64,000 nucleotides of DNA from Candidula unifasciata (Eukaryota > Mollusca > Gastropoda > Stylommatophora > Geomitridae). The translations under genes were made by a program, and so were the position numbers. The stretch covers positions 1 through 64,000 of the forward strand of contig CAJHNH020000210.1 of assembly GCA_905116865.2 (NCBI GenBank), in the 5' to 3' direction. This document shows positions 1-12,759 of the stretch, piece after piece. Every line of letters starts with the position of its first letter. Position 1 is the first letter of the stretch. The notes under the pieces are model-generated. The model was not told the origin of the DNA. It saw only the letters and a list, made by a program, of their open reading frames with translations, and ran no database searches.

Positions 1-159
1 TTGGTCCATTTTTTTTTTTGCGTGGGACTGTTTGGATCCCACACTTGTCAGTAGCCAACCCGAAGTACTCATGATCTATACTGTGAAACTGAAAATTCAC
101 GTCAAAAACTCCTCCGAAATGATGACCAGTGCAGAGGTGAAATTCACAGATGTCATTTT

Positions 160-640
160 GGACCATCATCAGGTGCCTTGCCGACTGGCGTGGGCGATCA
201 TGCCTCTCCAGAATCTGCGATCTCCTGCAGCATGTATCAGTTCGTGTGCCGACGCACCTCCATGCCATGCAACAAGACTGTCAAGCATCTTCTCTCGTTG
301 TCTTCCTCTATCCAACCTTCCACAGATCTTTCCAGTGGTCACAACATGTTCTTTTTTCCCTCTTCTCATAACATGGCCAGAAAATGATAGCTGTCTCCTT
401 CTGATGTCTGTGATAAGTTGTCTTCGGGCTCCCGCCTCTTTCAAAACCTCTTGGTGGCTCTTTTTGGCTGTATAAGGAAGTAATTTAGGATGCAATGTCT
501 TAATCAAATGTGCTAATATAATTAACGCTGCATAGTTACAAAAAAAAAACAAAAAAATACTTTGATTGGCGTTAAATCCCTTAGTACCAACATATTTGTT
601 ATACACATTAAAAATTAGCTTGGGAAATAACAAAGTATAT
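160..640 (-). pseudogene. RTE-like non-LTR retrotransposon, C-terminal remnant (family R2)
   Basis: On the minus strand a 154-codon frame carries the block 'FSGHVMRRGKKEH', then a Gly/Arg-rich stretch and 'DRRFWRGMIAHASRQGT' before the stop. This arrangement (GHV-R motif, basic GR-rich linker, final RxxWR) is typical of the extreme C-terminus of RTE/BovB-type endonuclease-reverse transcriptase polyproteins. No catalytic RT motifs remain, so this is a 5'-truncated dead copy. Related remnants lie near 6.6, 12.3, 46.8, 50.4 and 57.5 kb, all on the minus strand. Assignment to a clade is inference; retroelement origin is fairly secure. Confidence 0.6.
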
Positions 641-1109
641 TTCGCTGTTATATTCCTTTAAAACTCCAATTCTGGACAGATTAACTGTCTTTTTATTTTA
701 GCAGTGGAAGCCGTCATACTATAGTGGCTAGACCAGTGGGAAAAAACATTTTCATTAACTAACACGGATGAAGCTGGGCAATTAAATCTGGTAATTTATA
801 AATATTAGAATCGCAAAGAGATTTACATTCTAAAGTTAAAAGTGGAAGAGAGGTACGATGACCAGAAGATTAGAAGCACTGATGCAGAGCGCAACAAAAC
901 AAATACAGAACTAACGTGACATTTTCTGCATTAAGGTAATACAGTTTTATTGCTTCAATTTCAATCAGTCTAATTTCATGTTGCAAGAAATAAATGAAAC
1001 TAGTCTGTGTTAAATAATTCACGCTACTTATTGATGACAAGTCAAAGGGTCTAGCTCTGGCCACGCCAATCGTTTATCAGTGCTGCGGTGAACAGTCCTT
1101 CAAGCAATA
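641..1109. other. No gene seen
   Basis: AT-rich sequence with short frames only. I see no splice-bounded exon, RNA gene or repeat that recurs elsewhere in the window. Confidence 0.4.
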
Positions 1110-1620
1110 ATCACTCATGAAGCATGATGAGAAAGGTGGAGACAGGCATGCTTCGTGCTGAGTGGCAAGCATCATTTCAGAGGTCCTGGTTAACGTCCTT
1201 TAGATTTGTTTTTCTTCAGGTGATGCGGGTGTGTTGTGAAATTAACAGCCAGATATACTGGCCGGTTCTGCCCCACCTGACTGGGAACTGATGTATGACA
1301 AGCTGGGTATTGTGAGGGCCCTTTGAAAGCAATGAACAGTGCGGAGGCACAAATAGATCATTACGGTCTGGAGTGAATGGCGCTGCGGGGAGTTACCAGG
1401 GGATCAACACTCAAAGGAAGAGCGAAACAGATATACAATCAGACAGTTGGAAATGGAACTCATCGATTGCTGCTGAAGATGGAGACGGAACGCTTATTGG
1501 GATATCCCATCATAAACGATCTGAACCCCAATGAAGATTTGCTTGTAAACAGCATCTTGTCTCTATTGATTGGAAAGAATAGTAGCAGAAGGCACGGTGC
1601 CAGGAAAGAGGGGCATTAAC
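1110..1620 (+). pseudogene. Non-LTR retrotransposon RNase H and C-terminal remnant (family H)
   Basis: Translation with frame changes gives the RNase H segment 'MMRKVETGMLRAEW' and, further on, 'NSAEAQIDHYGLE', 'LRGVTRGSTLKGRAKQ' and 'NGTHRLLLKMETERLLGYP'. The same string of blocks recurs at 42.0, 46.1, 52.1 and 63.1 kb, where it ends in a Cys-containing YECPEC motif. The copy has internal stops and frameshifts, so it is not coding. The family resembles RNase H-bearing non-LTR elements of the jockey/I group; the exact clade is not certain. Confidence 0.6.
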
Positions 1621-2059
1621 CGACTAGCATGAAGATGAGCACAGGTATAAACGGTACCTTGGGTAGGAAAGTATACATAGCGGAAGAGCTGGCGGGAGAC
1701 CGAGAGACTGAGTTTCTGTTAGGCAGACTATGATGTTAAGAGCGACTTTCTGTAAAGGATATGCTACACGAGGATCATGCAAAACAGACAGAAAACGGAA
1801 AATGAGCATTAGGGGAGAGGGAGGAAAAAGACGATGCGAAATTTAAAGTTCACTTAGGACATAATGGGACCTACAGTGGCGTAGAAGCAAGCGCGCTTGC
1901 CTGTCGTTTCAGTGGGCAAGGACTCATTTTTTCCAGACTGGTTAAGCCTAAAGCAAGTGCGAGGATATTTTCCTGAAATAAAAAGGGCTTGTAAGGTTGA
2001 CTACACTACGATTGATCTCTACCGTTGTTTCAAAGTTGATGGGGATTTGCCAAAGTCCT

Positions 2060-2230
2060 TTTCATCGCGTTCACCGGCTGTAAACTGGGTCTGGAAGTTG
2101 TGCCTGGTTATCCACTACTGGACTTTGGTTTTGTTCAAAAACCTAAGTTTTACGCAAACATCTGGTTTACAGATCTGGCCTAATTGTTTTCAGATGCATT
2201 CTGATTTCGAAAGAAACAACCCTAGCGAGC
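2060..2230 (-). repeat. Dispersed retroelement 3' segment (family G)
   Basis: On the minus strand this matches, with gaps, segments near 16.95-17.07, 22.2-22.33, 33.02-33.18 and 41.46-41.6 kb. Shared blocks include an aacaaccagaa-like motif and a cagaacctgagtttt-like motif. No protein was recognised. It is probably the untranslated 3' end of a retroelement, because two other copies run directly into (GAA)n tails. Confidence 0.5.
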
Positions 2231-2437
2231 CGCCTTCTTTGTCATGCTTGTTGTGGAGAAGGAAGTGGGAAGGGGCACATCAGGTTTGTTCTCACCCTCC
2301 CCCCTCCCCCACAAAGGGGAGCCTGAACTCACACGGGAAACACACACATAGAAAATGCACTGGCAATCCCCCTCCCTCAGCAAAATACAAATCGACAGAC
2401 AGGAAAATGTGCAAAATGAAGCAATACGCATCCTGCC

Positions 2438-2850
2438 TCTTCTTCTTCTTCTTCTTCTTCTTCTTCTTCTTCTTCTTCTTCTTCTTCTTCTTCTTCTTCT
2501 TCACCTCCTCTTTTACCGCTGTGGGTGTCGAGGGAGATATAAGATTCTGTCTCTAGCTCTTCTGGCCGCCTCGACCATAGGCACATCGTGCTGTTGTAGA
2601 GTTTCTCTGATGTTATCCTTCCATTATGTTCTTGGTCTACCTCGTGCTCTACGTCCTTCCTCTCTTTCCATGTATGCTTTGTATCGTATGGTGTTACAAG
2701 GCATTCTCTCTAAGTGGGCAAACCATTTCACTTGCTGTCTTCGTAAGTAATTTAGAATTGGTTCTGTGCCGACCTTTTCTCTTATGATCTCATTCCTGAT
2801 CTTATCTCTTATGGTCACTCCTACAGCCCTTCTCAGACATCTCATCTCAA
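2438..2850 (-). pseudogene. RTE-like retrotransposon C-terminus with (GAA)n tail (family R1)
   Basis: Minus-strand translation gives 'IRDKIRNEIIREKVGTEP', 'VKWFAHLERMPCNTIRYK' and 'EEGRRARGRPRT', followed after a frame change by the equivalents of 'EAARKAGSRTLYLPRHQKR' seen in the 4.7-kb copy. These are C-terminal blocks of an RTE-type polyprotein. The 3' end passes straight into about 65 bp of pure (TTC)n on the plus strand (2438-2502), which is its (GAA)n tail. No RT catalytic residues are present; this is a 5'-truncated copy. Confidence 0.65.
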
Positions 2851-3214
2851 TGGTTACTAATTTTCTTTTATGGTTTGCATCCTACTTGCTTGCATCAAAG
2901 ACTTCGCATGTAGAGCAATCAGAGACCTACTAGATTTTCCATGTAAAAACAGCAAGCTAAAAATGCGTTAAACGTGCGCCTTCCTCAAAATCACTGAGGA
3001 CTTTAACACACCCACTGCACGATGAACTAAATACACGTAAAGGCACCAGACAAACGAGGCCAGTCTGTGTTAGTCCGTGCAGAGACAGTACTTCAACTGG
3101 TGGTTTTCCTTCACGACATAAACCGTGGAGAAGAATGGATACCCAAACCACATGAATACAAACAGTACTTTGTGGTGGTTATCACCCTGATAAGACAGGG
3201 CCGTGATTTTGGCG

Positions 3215-3840
3215 CGACCTATAGTTGATGAAGAAGTGAAAGCGTTGTTGGAGGAAAGCACATCACCGGAAGATGCTGTTATACATCAGATGGTTCTGTC
3301 ATTAGTGAGAAGCGAGGTGCATGGGCTTTTACGGCAAGAGTCGATGGGAAAGTCATTACAGAAGAAAGTGGAGCCTTTGTTTCTACCACCAGCAGCATGA
3401 CAATGGAGGTCATGGATGTGACAAAGGCCCTAGAATGGCTAAGAACTCAGAAGTTCTCCAATGCATGCTTGCTCAGCAACACAATGAGGTGGCTAAAGAA
3501 GATCAAGGCGGGGTACATACAGAAACAGTGGCTCCATCTGATTCATCACGCGGCAATTTGCAAAACTACCTTTATTTTTGTTCCAGGGCACGCTGGTGGT
3601 AAAGGCAATGAGAGAGCAGACGCTCTGGCTGGCTGTGCGACTATCAAGGATGGGCCCTCTATGGAGAAGAGAGACATCATTAATGCCATACGAGGGACTA
3701 AACGTTGTGAGGCTTTCCGTTTCACTCAATAGTCTGCATAACCTGGGTGTACTAATTGGAGCCGCGAGAAAGGAAAACCATGCGGGAACCACCCGTAGTT
3801 ATATCAACCAGAACAGAATTGAGTTGTTAGCCTAAAAACG
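3215..3840 (+). pseudogene. Non-LTR retrotransposon RNase H domain remnant (family H)
   Basis: Across two frames this reads as a nearly complete RNase H: an SDGSV start near 3291, then 'MTMEVMDVTKALEWLRTQ', a KKIKAGYIQKQW helix block, 'FVPGHAGGKGNERADALAG' and a tail ending QNRIELLA. The TMEVMxxxxAxxWL and GNERADxLAG motifs are hallmarks of retrotransposon RNase H. A frameshift near 3400 breaks the frame, and no reverse transcriptase is attached. It is close to the minus-strand copy at 61160-61690. Confidence 0.75.
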
Positions 3841-4674
3841 CTTAGATATATACTCAGGAGGAGATCGGAGCACTTATGGTCAGGTCCGATGTGCGATGAA
3901 GATGATCTCTAACATGAACTATGAACTAACACGGGAAAGCAAGAACATAGGTCTTTCTTTTCAGGATTGTCTAATCTCACATTCCTGTGTTCATAGGTAC
4001 GGTGTGCTGGCTCAGACATCTTGAGTTCCATCATCTAGGCTTTAAACCGTTTTACGAGAAGCGGCTTCCCGAATATTTAGAAGGCTGGACTTTTACACTG
4101 GAGATCAGGGTTTGAAACCTGAGTATGATGCTCTCTGAAGAGAGTATTGCTTCCCGCCAGTGACTTTGATAAAGCAGGAGCTTTGAAGCTACAGCAACAT
4201 CCTCCAGTAATCTCCGAAACATGTGAGCTTGCGCCCCAACAGAATAAGTCCAAAACTAAACCCATGATCTTCAGATCACGAGGAAGGGACTCAGCAACTG
4301 CGCCATAGAAAACCCATTCCTCAGGTTAAGCAACGGATATTTAATCAAGGATTAGCATTTCACAATTTTTTTCTTCTTGTTCCTAACATAAACTTTCAAA
4401 TCGCTCACACAAATCTGTGGATTCCTGGTTTAAGTGTTAAAACTGCTCAGAAGGATTAGCAGTTCTTAACCAGCATTTAACTTTACAGCTTCTCTGTGAT
4501 CAACATTTCTTGATTTTCTCATCTGTTAAACGCTAAAATCGCCCACACGGATTTATATACCTGAATTAATTTTTTTTTTCGTCGCTTAAACGTCAAAAAA
4601 TATTCGTTTCTTCGTTGTCTAGTTTCAATGAGCATCCTCTCTTTGTTATTATCTAAGTTTAGCAATAAAACTGT
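3841..4674. other. No gene seen; weak tRNA-like motif
   Basis: Mostly AT-rich unique sequence. Around 4085-4130 there is a promoter B-box-like block (gggtttgaaacct) that could belong to a worn tRNA-SINE, but I could not find a second copy in the window. No exon is supported. Confidence 0.3.
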
Positions 4675-5040
4675 GAAGAGACCAGAAGATATAAAATCAG
4701 GAATGAGGTCATTAGAGATAAAGTCGGCACAGAACCAATTCTAAATTACATACAAAGACAGCAAATCTAATGGTTTGCCCACTTGGAGAGAATGCCTTGT
4801 GTTGCTATACCATTCAAGGCAAATACCAAAAGTGGAGAGGGGCGTAGAACAAGAGGTAGACATAGAACAAGATGGAAGGATAACATCATAGAAACTCTAC
4901 GGTACTACGATGTGTCTTTGGTTGAAGCAGCCAGAAAAGCAGGAAGCAGGACCTTATATCTCCCTCGACACCAGAAGCGGTCAAAGAGGACGTAAACAAG
5001 AAAGAAAGAAGAGAAGAAGCAACAAAACTGCTTTCAATGA
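4675..5040 (+). pseudogene. RTE-like retrotransposon C-terminal remnant (family R1)
   Basis: Reads IRNEVIRDKVGTEPILN, 'WFAHLERMPCVAIPFKA', 'GRRTRGRHRTRWKDNI' and 'SLVEAARKAGSRTLYLPR' with one internal stop. It is the same family as the minus-strand copy at 2.5-2.85 kb and the plus-strand copies near 17.9 and 40.7 kb. The 3' end runs into a purine-rich gaaagaaagaagagaagaag stretch, a degenerate form of the (GAA)n tail. It is 5' truncated. Confidence 0.65.
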
Positions 5041-5439
5041 TTTAAATTTCCTCATCATTTTACTGTTACAACTGTTTTAAGCGATCACTGATCCTTCATT
5101 ATTTCACTTTAAAACAACCCCAAAATGTTCGTCATTTCTTGATTATATCATCCCTTATTTTTACATTGCCTTCCCAAATGGATACTTCTTACATTCCCTC
5201 AAATTAATGCATTTTTTTAGCTGCTGTCGATGTGCACCGCACTGGTTGTAGTATTCAATACGAAATGACAGCAATTTGTAAGTCATTGTTTACTTTTGCT
5301 GAGTATAGAAGGGACCCGTTATTGATTCCTGCCTTTAAATGTATCTTTGGGTGACAGGTTTGTAGCGGTAAACTGCTGATGATGATATTGGTTCAGTCGA
5401 TGTTGATAAAGCCAAGACGGTATAATTATGGAGAAGAAG

Positions 5440-6235
5440 AAAAATGACGTTTAAGTGGCTTATCGATTATGTCGACGATACTGGGATCGATAACCCGAAG
5501 ACCTGGGGAGGGGGTGGGGGAGGAACAAACATACGAACAGCTATTATTGCTGAAGATCACCGAGAACTGGTTCATAACCAGCATAAAAACAGCAAAATTG
5601 TTGTCCTTTGTAACTGCATGTCAGTCCTCCAGATGACTTAGAGGGATTCACGAGACTACATGGAGAGAGAACTGACCCGCCAGCTAAACAGACTTACAGA
5701 AAACAATCAAATCGTTCTTCAGTGGATCCCGGCTCACTGCGGCATAACAAGAAATGAGTTAGCCGACAGATTTGCTAAAAATGGAACAAAGGAGAAACAA
5801 CACACCTGTCTATTGTCATTTCCAGAAATAAGAACACTTATCAAGGGAAAATACAAAGAATTCTGAAGAGAACAAACTAACAGTAAACAGCCACAAGACC
5901 CGATTAGCAGACTCAGCAGAAAGCAACATAAAACCATTTTCCGCCTACGAACAGGACACTGCAGGCTCAGCTACCACATGCATAAAATAAAGTGTACAGT
6001 CCCCACAGTGTGCCTGTCAAACAGGACCACAAACACCCCAGCACATTCTGCAGACCTGCCCAATCTACATTCGACTTCGAAAAGACACCTGGCCTCAAGA
6101 GCAAATTGTGCAGAGCAAGCAGTTTGGAACCATGAAAGACATGCTACTGACATGCGAATTTATAGAGGCAAACCACCTGATGGTCTGATATGAGTATACG
6201 AAACCGAACGCAAAGAAGAAGAAGAACCAGCATCT
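5440..6235 (+). pseudogene. Jockey/CR1-like retrotransposon RNase H and 3' end (family J)
   Basis: Reading through frame changes gives an RNase H portion ('IVLQWIPAHCGITRNELAD'), then 'FRLRTGHCRLSYHMHKI' and later a His/Cys-containing region, as in the C-terminus of jockey/CR1-type elements. The 3' end is a short gaagaagaagaa tail near 6210-6225, following a cgaacgcaaag block. A homologous minus-strand copy lies at 54215-55556 and ends in the same cgaacg..(GAA)n structure. Internal stops show that it is dead. Confidence 0.65.
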
Positions 6236-6609
6236 TTTCCAGGAAGCTGGGGAAGTTTAGACATATTAAGCACCATGGTGGGTGGTCTGGAGATAAAGGT
6301 GACGGTGGATGCATTTTACGTAAAACCAGAAAAAACACAGACCGCCGCCAAGCTGGATACAGCACAGTGAAGCTGCGTTAGCTATGAAAGCACACAGGGT
6401 TGGAGAATTGGCCGGAGAACGTGCGACTCTCGTCCGTTCCGTGAGGATAGCAGCATTCTGTGAAGTACATGCTGACTGACTGGCTGAATGGTTACTTTGC
6501 ATGCCTTGTCGAGACAATGGTCCTGGTTTGATCCCGAGAAGTCGCCGGATTTATACAATTCTGCTCCGATGTCCACACATCTTCATAACAATGATTACCT
6601 AAGACCGTC

Positions 6610-6850
6610 TTTACCCCAATAGTGCACCGGGTATATGATGTTCTTCTTGCAGTCCATGCTGTGTGGAGTTGGTCGTCATATTTATCCACAACCTTCTGTC
6701 TTGTGTCTTTTCAATAAACTCTGACACAGATGACCTTCCATGCTATGATGTTAAACTGTCTAGCATCTGGTCTCGCAGTTTCCCTCTGTCTCTTTTCCCT
6801 TCCAGCTTACACAGTCACAAATAAATTAGTCTTCTTGTGCTCGTTACCTG
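6610..6850 (-). pseudogene. RTE-like retrotransposon C-terminal fragment (family R2)
   Basis: Nucleotide blocks such as 'gtcttgtgtcttttcaataa', 'ctctgacacagatgaccttc' and 'gatgttaaactgtctagcat' recur near 50.34-50.42 and 57.41-57.48 kb in the same orientation. There the minus-strand reading gives a GHVxxRGK-type C-terminus. This copy is more decayed and has no open frame. Confidence 0.45.
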
Positions 6851-6859
6851 GCCAAAGAG

Positions 6860-7010
6860 TTTTGATTGTCTTCTTCTCCAGTGCTACGGAGTTCGCGCAC
6901 TGCGCTGAGATTCTACGGACTTAGGTTTGAGTCAGAAATAGAAAGGAGCACATATGGGTTACTACCCTTGTGCCATGGTGTTGATTCTTCGTTTAAACCT
7001 CAACGTAAAC
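6860..7010 (+). repeat. Dispersed SINE-like repeat (family F)
   Basis: A block running from a gtgctacgga-like start through ctgagattctacggactta and ggagcacatatgggttacta to ttgattcttcgtttaaacct is repeated at 15735-15890. Its centre also recurs at about 31760-31830. Boundaries and promoter are not resolved. Three related copies in one window show that it is an interspersed repeat. Confidence 0.5.
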
Positions 7011-7434
7011 CTATTACAATCATCCGTATTGCACATAAACATGAACAAATGGGAAATAATACTGGCTCGGGTTTTCATCACGATCACTTAACCTTTGTCC
7101 GCACATATTTGCAATTTTGGTTTTCTTATTTGTACTGTGCGCTGAAAACGCTTTGATGTCAACGGAATTATTTCAATCTGTTCTACTTAAGCCAAGTAAA
7201 TGAAATGTCAGTCACAGGTCCTAATTTGAAAATTGCATGCGAAAATTATACGAATGTGGGCGGAATAACTGTTCACGTATTGATCTCATCGGTTTCGTCC
7301 AAGTATTACCGTACCAATTACATAAATCTCATGGATATTCAGTCTCGGAACTGTTGCCATGAAAAACGCAGAATCTTTAGAGAAAATGGGACCAGTCTAT
7401 GTCTAAACAACTATAGATCAAACATATACGAATA

Positions 7435-7806
<372 letters not shown>

Positions 7807-7814
7807 AATTGGCA

Positions 7815-8035
7815 GTAGAAAAATTCTGAATCCTTCCCTTGTGGGATGCAATTTTTCGTTATTTTGAAGCCGTACCCTGTCTGTTCCTGAGAGCGCTAAT
7901 ATAAACTAACGGTTGAACAAGGTTTCCGGGACCTCTCTACGATTGATCCTCATCCTCATAGTGGTACTTTGTGTCACCGGATGTTTATCGCTCAGTTTGA
8001 TATCCTGGTGGGGAAAAATTTAATTACTTCCTACT
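7815..8035 (+). repeat. 5S-type SINE copy, diverged
   Basis: This matches the family best seen at 34703-34931. Conserved blocks are 'gttattttgaagcc', 'aacggttgaacaaggtttcc', 'gggacctctc', 'ctttgtgtcaccggatgttt' and 'cctggtgggg'. The 5S-derived head is not present. Its 3' end abuts the resumed 35-bp minisatellite rather than a clean short-unit tail. Confidence 0.65.
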
Positions 8036-8830
<795 letters not shown>

Positions 8831-10290
8831 TAGAGATGTGCAGCATCACGACTTATAAGAAACAGTTTCCCATTATTGTAAGCAGTGGTGGCTCGAGTGT
8901 AGGCATTGTGGGAATGAAGCACCATTTGTTTTTCACTCAGTATTAACCACAACATTCACTGCGGGTTGTTTTTTTTTTTTTTAGGTTTGCTTACCTTAGA
9001 TGAAACATTATATAAACCTTAAGGTTAATGTCAGTAGCCATCCATAGTGCACTAAATTTTACATAATCCATACATGGAACTGCATGTTTCACAGTTTCAT
9101 CCAAGCGGTGTTTTTTGTGCACATGCCCACAAGTCCAAGATAAGAAGCTGCACATAAGGTAGAGGAAGCGGTGTCGCAAGTGTTGTGTCGGCCATGTTCT
9201 TAAAACTTATCGCGCACATTGAAGCCAGAAGATCGATTATTTTTCATTTTAATTAAACGAATCAAGTTCCAGCTGTAACAGTTTGGGATATTAATTGGTA
9301 AAAATATGTTTGTTTGTTTAGCATTGATCAATTTTGTGTATAAACTTTCTTTTTATGTTCATTTTGTTTCACACATAAAGTTAAACCATGGCTAGATTTT
9401 TCTGAAGTAGCAGAACCTCAAGTGATTTTTAGCTTCGATCTGCCACTGATTATATCTATATAAAGATTTACTAATCTGCACTATACCTAAACAATTTACT
9501 AGTTTATATCTGGCGTCATATTGCACTGACATACACCCCGCCTCTCTTCCGATCGCACCCATGCACGGATTAAGTTTGACGTTGCTGACAGTATGCACCG
9601 TGTGATCCCAAATTACTGGTGCCAGAATCGTTGACAATTTCACACTCAGTCACCGTATTAAATGGCGAAGGTGTCAGGCACACCCGTCGATTAACTTAAT
9701 CATCCAGGTCCCAACTTAGCGCACTGATGTGGTTCATTTATTCAGTTATACAAGAGGAAGTAAAGCCTATTTGTAGGCAACCGTTCCAAATGCAGATTGT
9801 AGATATATAAATCAGAGGCATCACCAGAAGAGAAGAGATTCGATTGATAATTAGTGATACTATTCGAAACAAATCAGGTAAAACAAAAATTTTTATAAAC
9901 TCGACGTCAGTAGTTCTCAATAGAATGAGACGCGGGACCTTTCGTGTTTTAAAGGTCTGCTGCGGGCCTCCCACATTTTATAAAATAATTTTTTTGAAGA
10001 AAAAAGTTTACACACAAAAATCTGTATTAAAATAACAAAACTAATGCAAATCCAGTTAATCGCCCATCCCATAAAACTTATCGTTTTCAACTTTAAAATA
10101 AAATGGATTTAATGTGGGATAAAATTATGTAAAATAAAGTATACCTTTTTTGTTACCAGTTGCTGGCACGGGTTGACGGTAGAAGAGGAGGAAGAAGAGG
10201 AGACAAAAAATCGTCACGTTTAACCAGCATTCTCGAAGACGGGGCTTTAGGTTATAATTGTGACTAGGTTATGTGACCATATAAATTAGA
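8831..10290. other. No gene seen
   Basis: AT-rich, apparently single-copy sequence with only short shadow frames. No exon with acceptor, coding run and donor was found. A CAG-TTCTCAA-like string near 9909 superficially recalls a hAT end but has no partner. Confidence 0.4.
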
Positions 10291-10509
10291 TTAGCATTGC
10301 ACGCCACTAAAGGCCCTGAAAAAGACTCCTGCACTGTTAATGAGATCAAAGGATACAGACTTAAATACTGGCAACGCCAATTGGCTACCCGGTTGCCGAT
10401 GATCGTGGGCTTTTTCCTCTCTTGTTCGTATCCCGGAAAGTGGTTCGAACGTTGGCTCGGTGGCCAGTATTTTCACAAGGTAATGATCCACAGATATTTA
10501 TCTTTTGTT

Positions 10510-10705
10510 GATAATTTTCAATGGATTTTTTACGCGCTTTAAAGTACACACAGGCGTCTAATCTTACTACCCATAGACCAGGGAAAATTAACAGAAGTCT
10601 ACGTGGGGGAAAAAACCCAACCTTTACTGGTGCGTGAACCCTAGACCCCAAGCACTCAAACGGGACGCTATGCGTCGAGACCACGTACCTCCCGAGATTA
10701 TGTAG
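10510..10705 (-). repeat. tRNA-headed SINE (family D)
   Basis: On the minus strand the 5' part reads gtggtctcgacgcatagcg and ggtctagggttcacgcacc, which resemble pol III A and B boxes. The body then has ccctggtctatgggtagtaa and gacgcctgtgtg. This matches the clearer plus-strand copy at 11433-11665 block by block. Confidence 0.6.
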
Positions 10706-11086
10706 AGAGAAACGAGTCACTACACCTCCAGACAGGCCACATGATGATGATCACGATAGTAACAGATGTTACACTACTATATTTCCCTTTCACCCTCCAG
10801 CCCATGCTGCTCTATACCCGAGATCTCTCATCTCTGTGACCTTTCATTTGTTTCCCCCTCTTCTCTGAAACCATGGCTGCCAGACAAAGGACGCTGAGAC
10901 TGGCACCATGGCAACCGCGATGTCCAATACCTAAGAGTAATTACGGTGCACGAAAGTTCAGCGCTGAACAAATATTTAAATGGTCCAAACACTGGGGATT
11001 AGATACAGGAACATATACGACCAAATGTTCAACAGACATATTACGTAGCCACCTGTTTGTATTTAAATGTTTATATGAATCTCACC

Positions 11087-11102
11087 CCCCCCCCCCCCCC
11101 CC
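11087..11102. repeat. Poly-C homopolymer
   Basis: Sixteen consecutive C residues, one of many long C or G runs in the window. Confidence 0.95.
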
Positions 11103-11432
11103 ACTATTTCCCTTTTTTCATGTACGTTCCGGAGACTGGAGTGGGGAGGGCGGACAGTCTAGAATAGTCCCACCACCCCTATCAAGCATCTCATAGGCGG
11201 TTTCTGGTTATTGGTTTGCTGAAAACGAATGTATTCTGCAAAAAACGCAGATGTTGCAGACCAGCTTTAAACCACAACACAACCTGCCAGCTGCTCTTTA
11301 ATAGCGTGGGCAGACAGAAGATGATGAGGTTATCTTATTGTTTTGCTTGTTTTGTTCTTTGAATACGAAACTTAGGCCAAATATCGCGCCAAAAGCTGTT
11401 GTGTTTCGTCATGTATAACCCTACAAGAGGCT

Positions 11433-11665
11433 GCGTGGTCTCGAGGCATAGTGTTCACCTTGTGTGCTAGAGGTCCCCGGTTCGAACCCCGGTGAGGGCT
11501 AGGACTTTTTCACGTCGATTTCTAGTACTTTCTCCTGGTCTCTGGGTAGTGAAATCGGACGCCTGTGTGAATTGAAGAGTACGTAAAAAAAAAATCCTTT
11601 TGCAGGTGGAAATGGAAAAGAGTAGCTTCACGGCGCTGCCCGGTCAAAATTGTGAGTCAAAAAAA
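11433..11665 (+). repeat. tRNA-headed SINE, best copy (family D)
   Basis: The head has a gtggtctcgaggcatagtg A-box-like region and a textbook B box inside ccccggttcgaaccccggtg. The body contains 'ctggtctctgggtagtgaaa', gacgcctgtgtgaat and 'cacggcgctgcccggtcaaa', and ends in an A-rich run near 11660. The head could fold partly like a tRNA, but the continuous body and the copies at 10.5 and 15.6 kb show that it is a SINE rather than a tRNA gene. Confidence 0.75.
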
Positions 11666-11744
11666 AATACCCAGATTTTTGTGTGTGTTTTTTGTTGTTG
11701 TTTTTGTCGTTTTTTAAGGCAAATTTATGTCCAGTAATTTGCCA

Positions 11745-11885
11745 TTGCTTTCTGGACGGTTGGCATCACGATACCACTGTGGAAACCAACACAAGGCGCG
11801 CAGCTGTGATCAAACCCGGCACCCTGGCATTACGAAGCTTGTTCGTAACGCATAAATGCCTAGGGAATGGATATAACTGCGACGA
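11745..11885 (-). repeat. tRNA-like SINE segment (family E)
   Basis: On the minus strand it reads gcgttacgaacaagcttcg, then ccgggtttgatcacagctgc (B-box-like) and ttgtgttggtttccac. A second copy with the same order and orientation lies at about 60770-60910. The body is short and unresolved. Confidence 0.5.
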
Positions 11886-12254
11886 TTTCTGTCAAGTCCT
11901 TGTCAGCAAGCAACACGAGCGGACAACTAATTACAGGATATCGGTGACATTCCTACTTAGAAATTCTCCCCGTCCAAGTGCTCTCCATGTCCGATCCCAA
12001 AGTAATGCATCCGATTTGTGCCTCGTATAATGGTCTAGAGCTGTGGATAAGCGTTTGCCTACAAGTCCTAAAGTCTCGGGTAGGAATCCATTTCGAGACT
12101 TGGAATGTCATAATTGGCTTCGTCTTCCAGGAAGATATATAGCCACCATGGTAAGGCGACTGGGCGCTCTCATACAGATACGAAGGTCGTGGGCTTAAAT
12201 CAAACAGTGTTGGAATTTTTGTTCTCTTTTTTTTTTTTTTTACCTCCGCTTCCA

Positions 12255-12570
12255 GGTCTCATCATCATCATGTGCCCTGCCAACTGGCGTAGGCGCTCAT
12301 GCGTCTCCACAGATCACGATCCCTGGTAGACTTGAATAGCTCTCTTGATGATATCCCTCCATGCCACCGTCTCAGCCCATCCAGCATCATCTCTCTTGGT
12401 CTGCCCCTACCCTTTTTTTCACTGATCTTTCCAGTTGTCGCGATGTTTTCCAATGTCTCTCTTCTCATTATGTGGCCAAAGAACAGTGTTTGTCTCTTTC
12501 TTATTGTATATAAAAATCTACTTACATTAGCTTCTTTTAAGCAATCGTTGTTTGTTACACTGGCCGACTA
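12255..12570 (-). pseudogene. RTE-like retrotransposon C-terminal remnant (family R2)
   Basis: The minus-strand frame reads 'MRRETLENIATTGKISEKKG', 'RGRPREMMLDGLRRWHGG' and 'DRDLWRRMSAYASWQGT' to a stop. It matches the remnant at 160-640 block by block, including the final RxxWRxMxAxAxxQGT. Upstream minus-strand sequence retains part of the GHV block. It is a 5'-truncated dead copy. Confidence 0.65.
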
Positions 12571-12609
12571 AGATATTCGTAACATTCGTTTCAGAAACCA
12601 CATCCTTGG

Positions 12610-12755
12610 TCTACCCAGTCTTAAAGGGGTACTAAGTTAAAGTCATGGGAAGTAAAGACGACCGGCGTGGTGCTGACTGCATCACCCAGCATGTGCGGCT
12701 TGGTCAGTAAAATATAGGTCTAGTTTCACATACCCAAACAGGCCTCATCCAAACA
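12610..12755 (+). repeat. SINE body fragment (shared B/C body)
   Basis: Carries 'catgggaagtaaagacgacc', ggtgctgactgcatcaccc and ataggtctag, the body shared with the full SINEs at 20.7, 30.6, 38.1 and 45.4-45.9 kb. No tRNA head is visible, so the copy is 5' truncated. Confidence 0.55.
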
Positions 12756-12759
12756 AACA

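Noticed and set aside
9900..10030. Possible third SPIN/hAT end (cagtagttctcaa)
   Set aside because: Similarity stops after about 13 bases and no matching opposite end with an 8-bp duplication was found.
11450..11520. Candidate tRNA gene
   Set aside because: Good B box, but poor cloverleaf arms. The sequence continues into a body shared with copies at 10.5 and 15.6 kb, so it is a SINE head.
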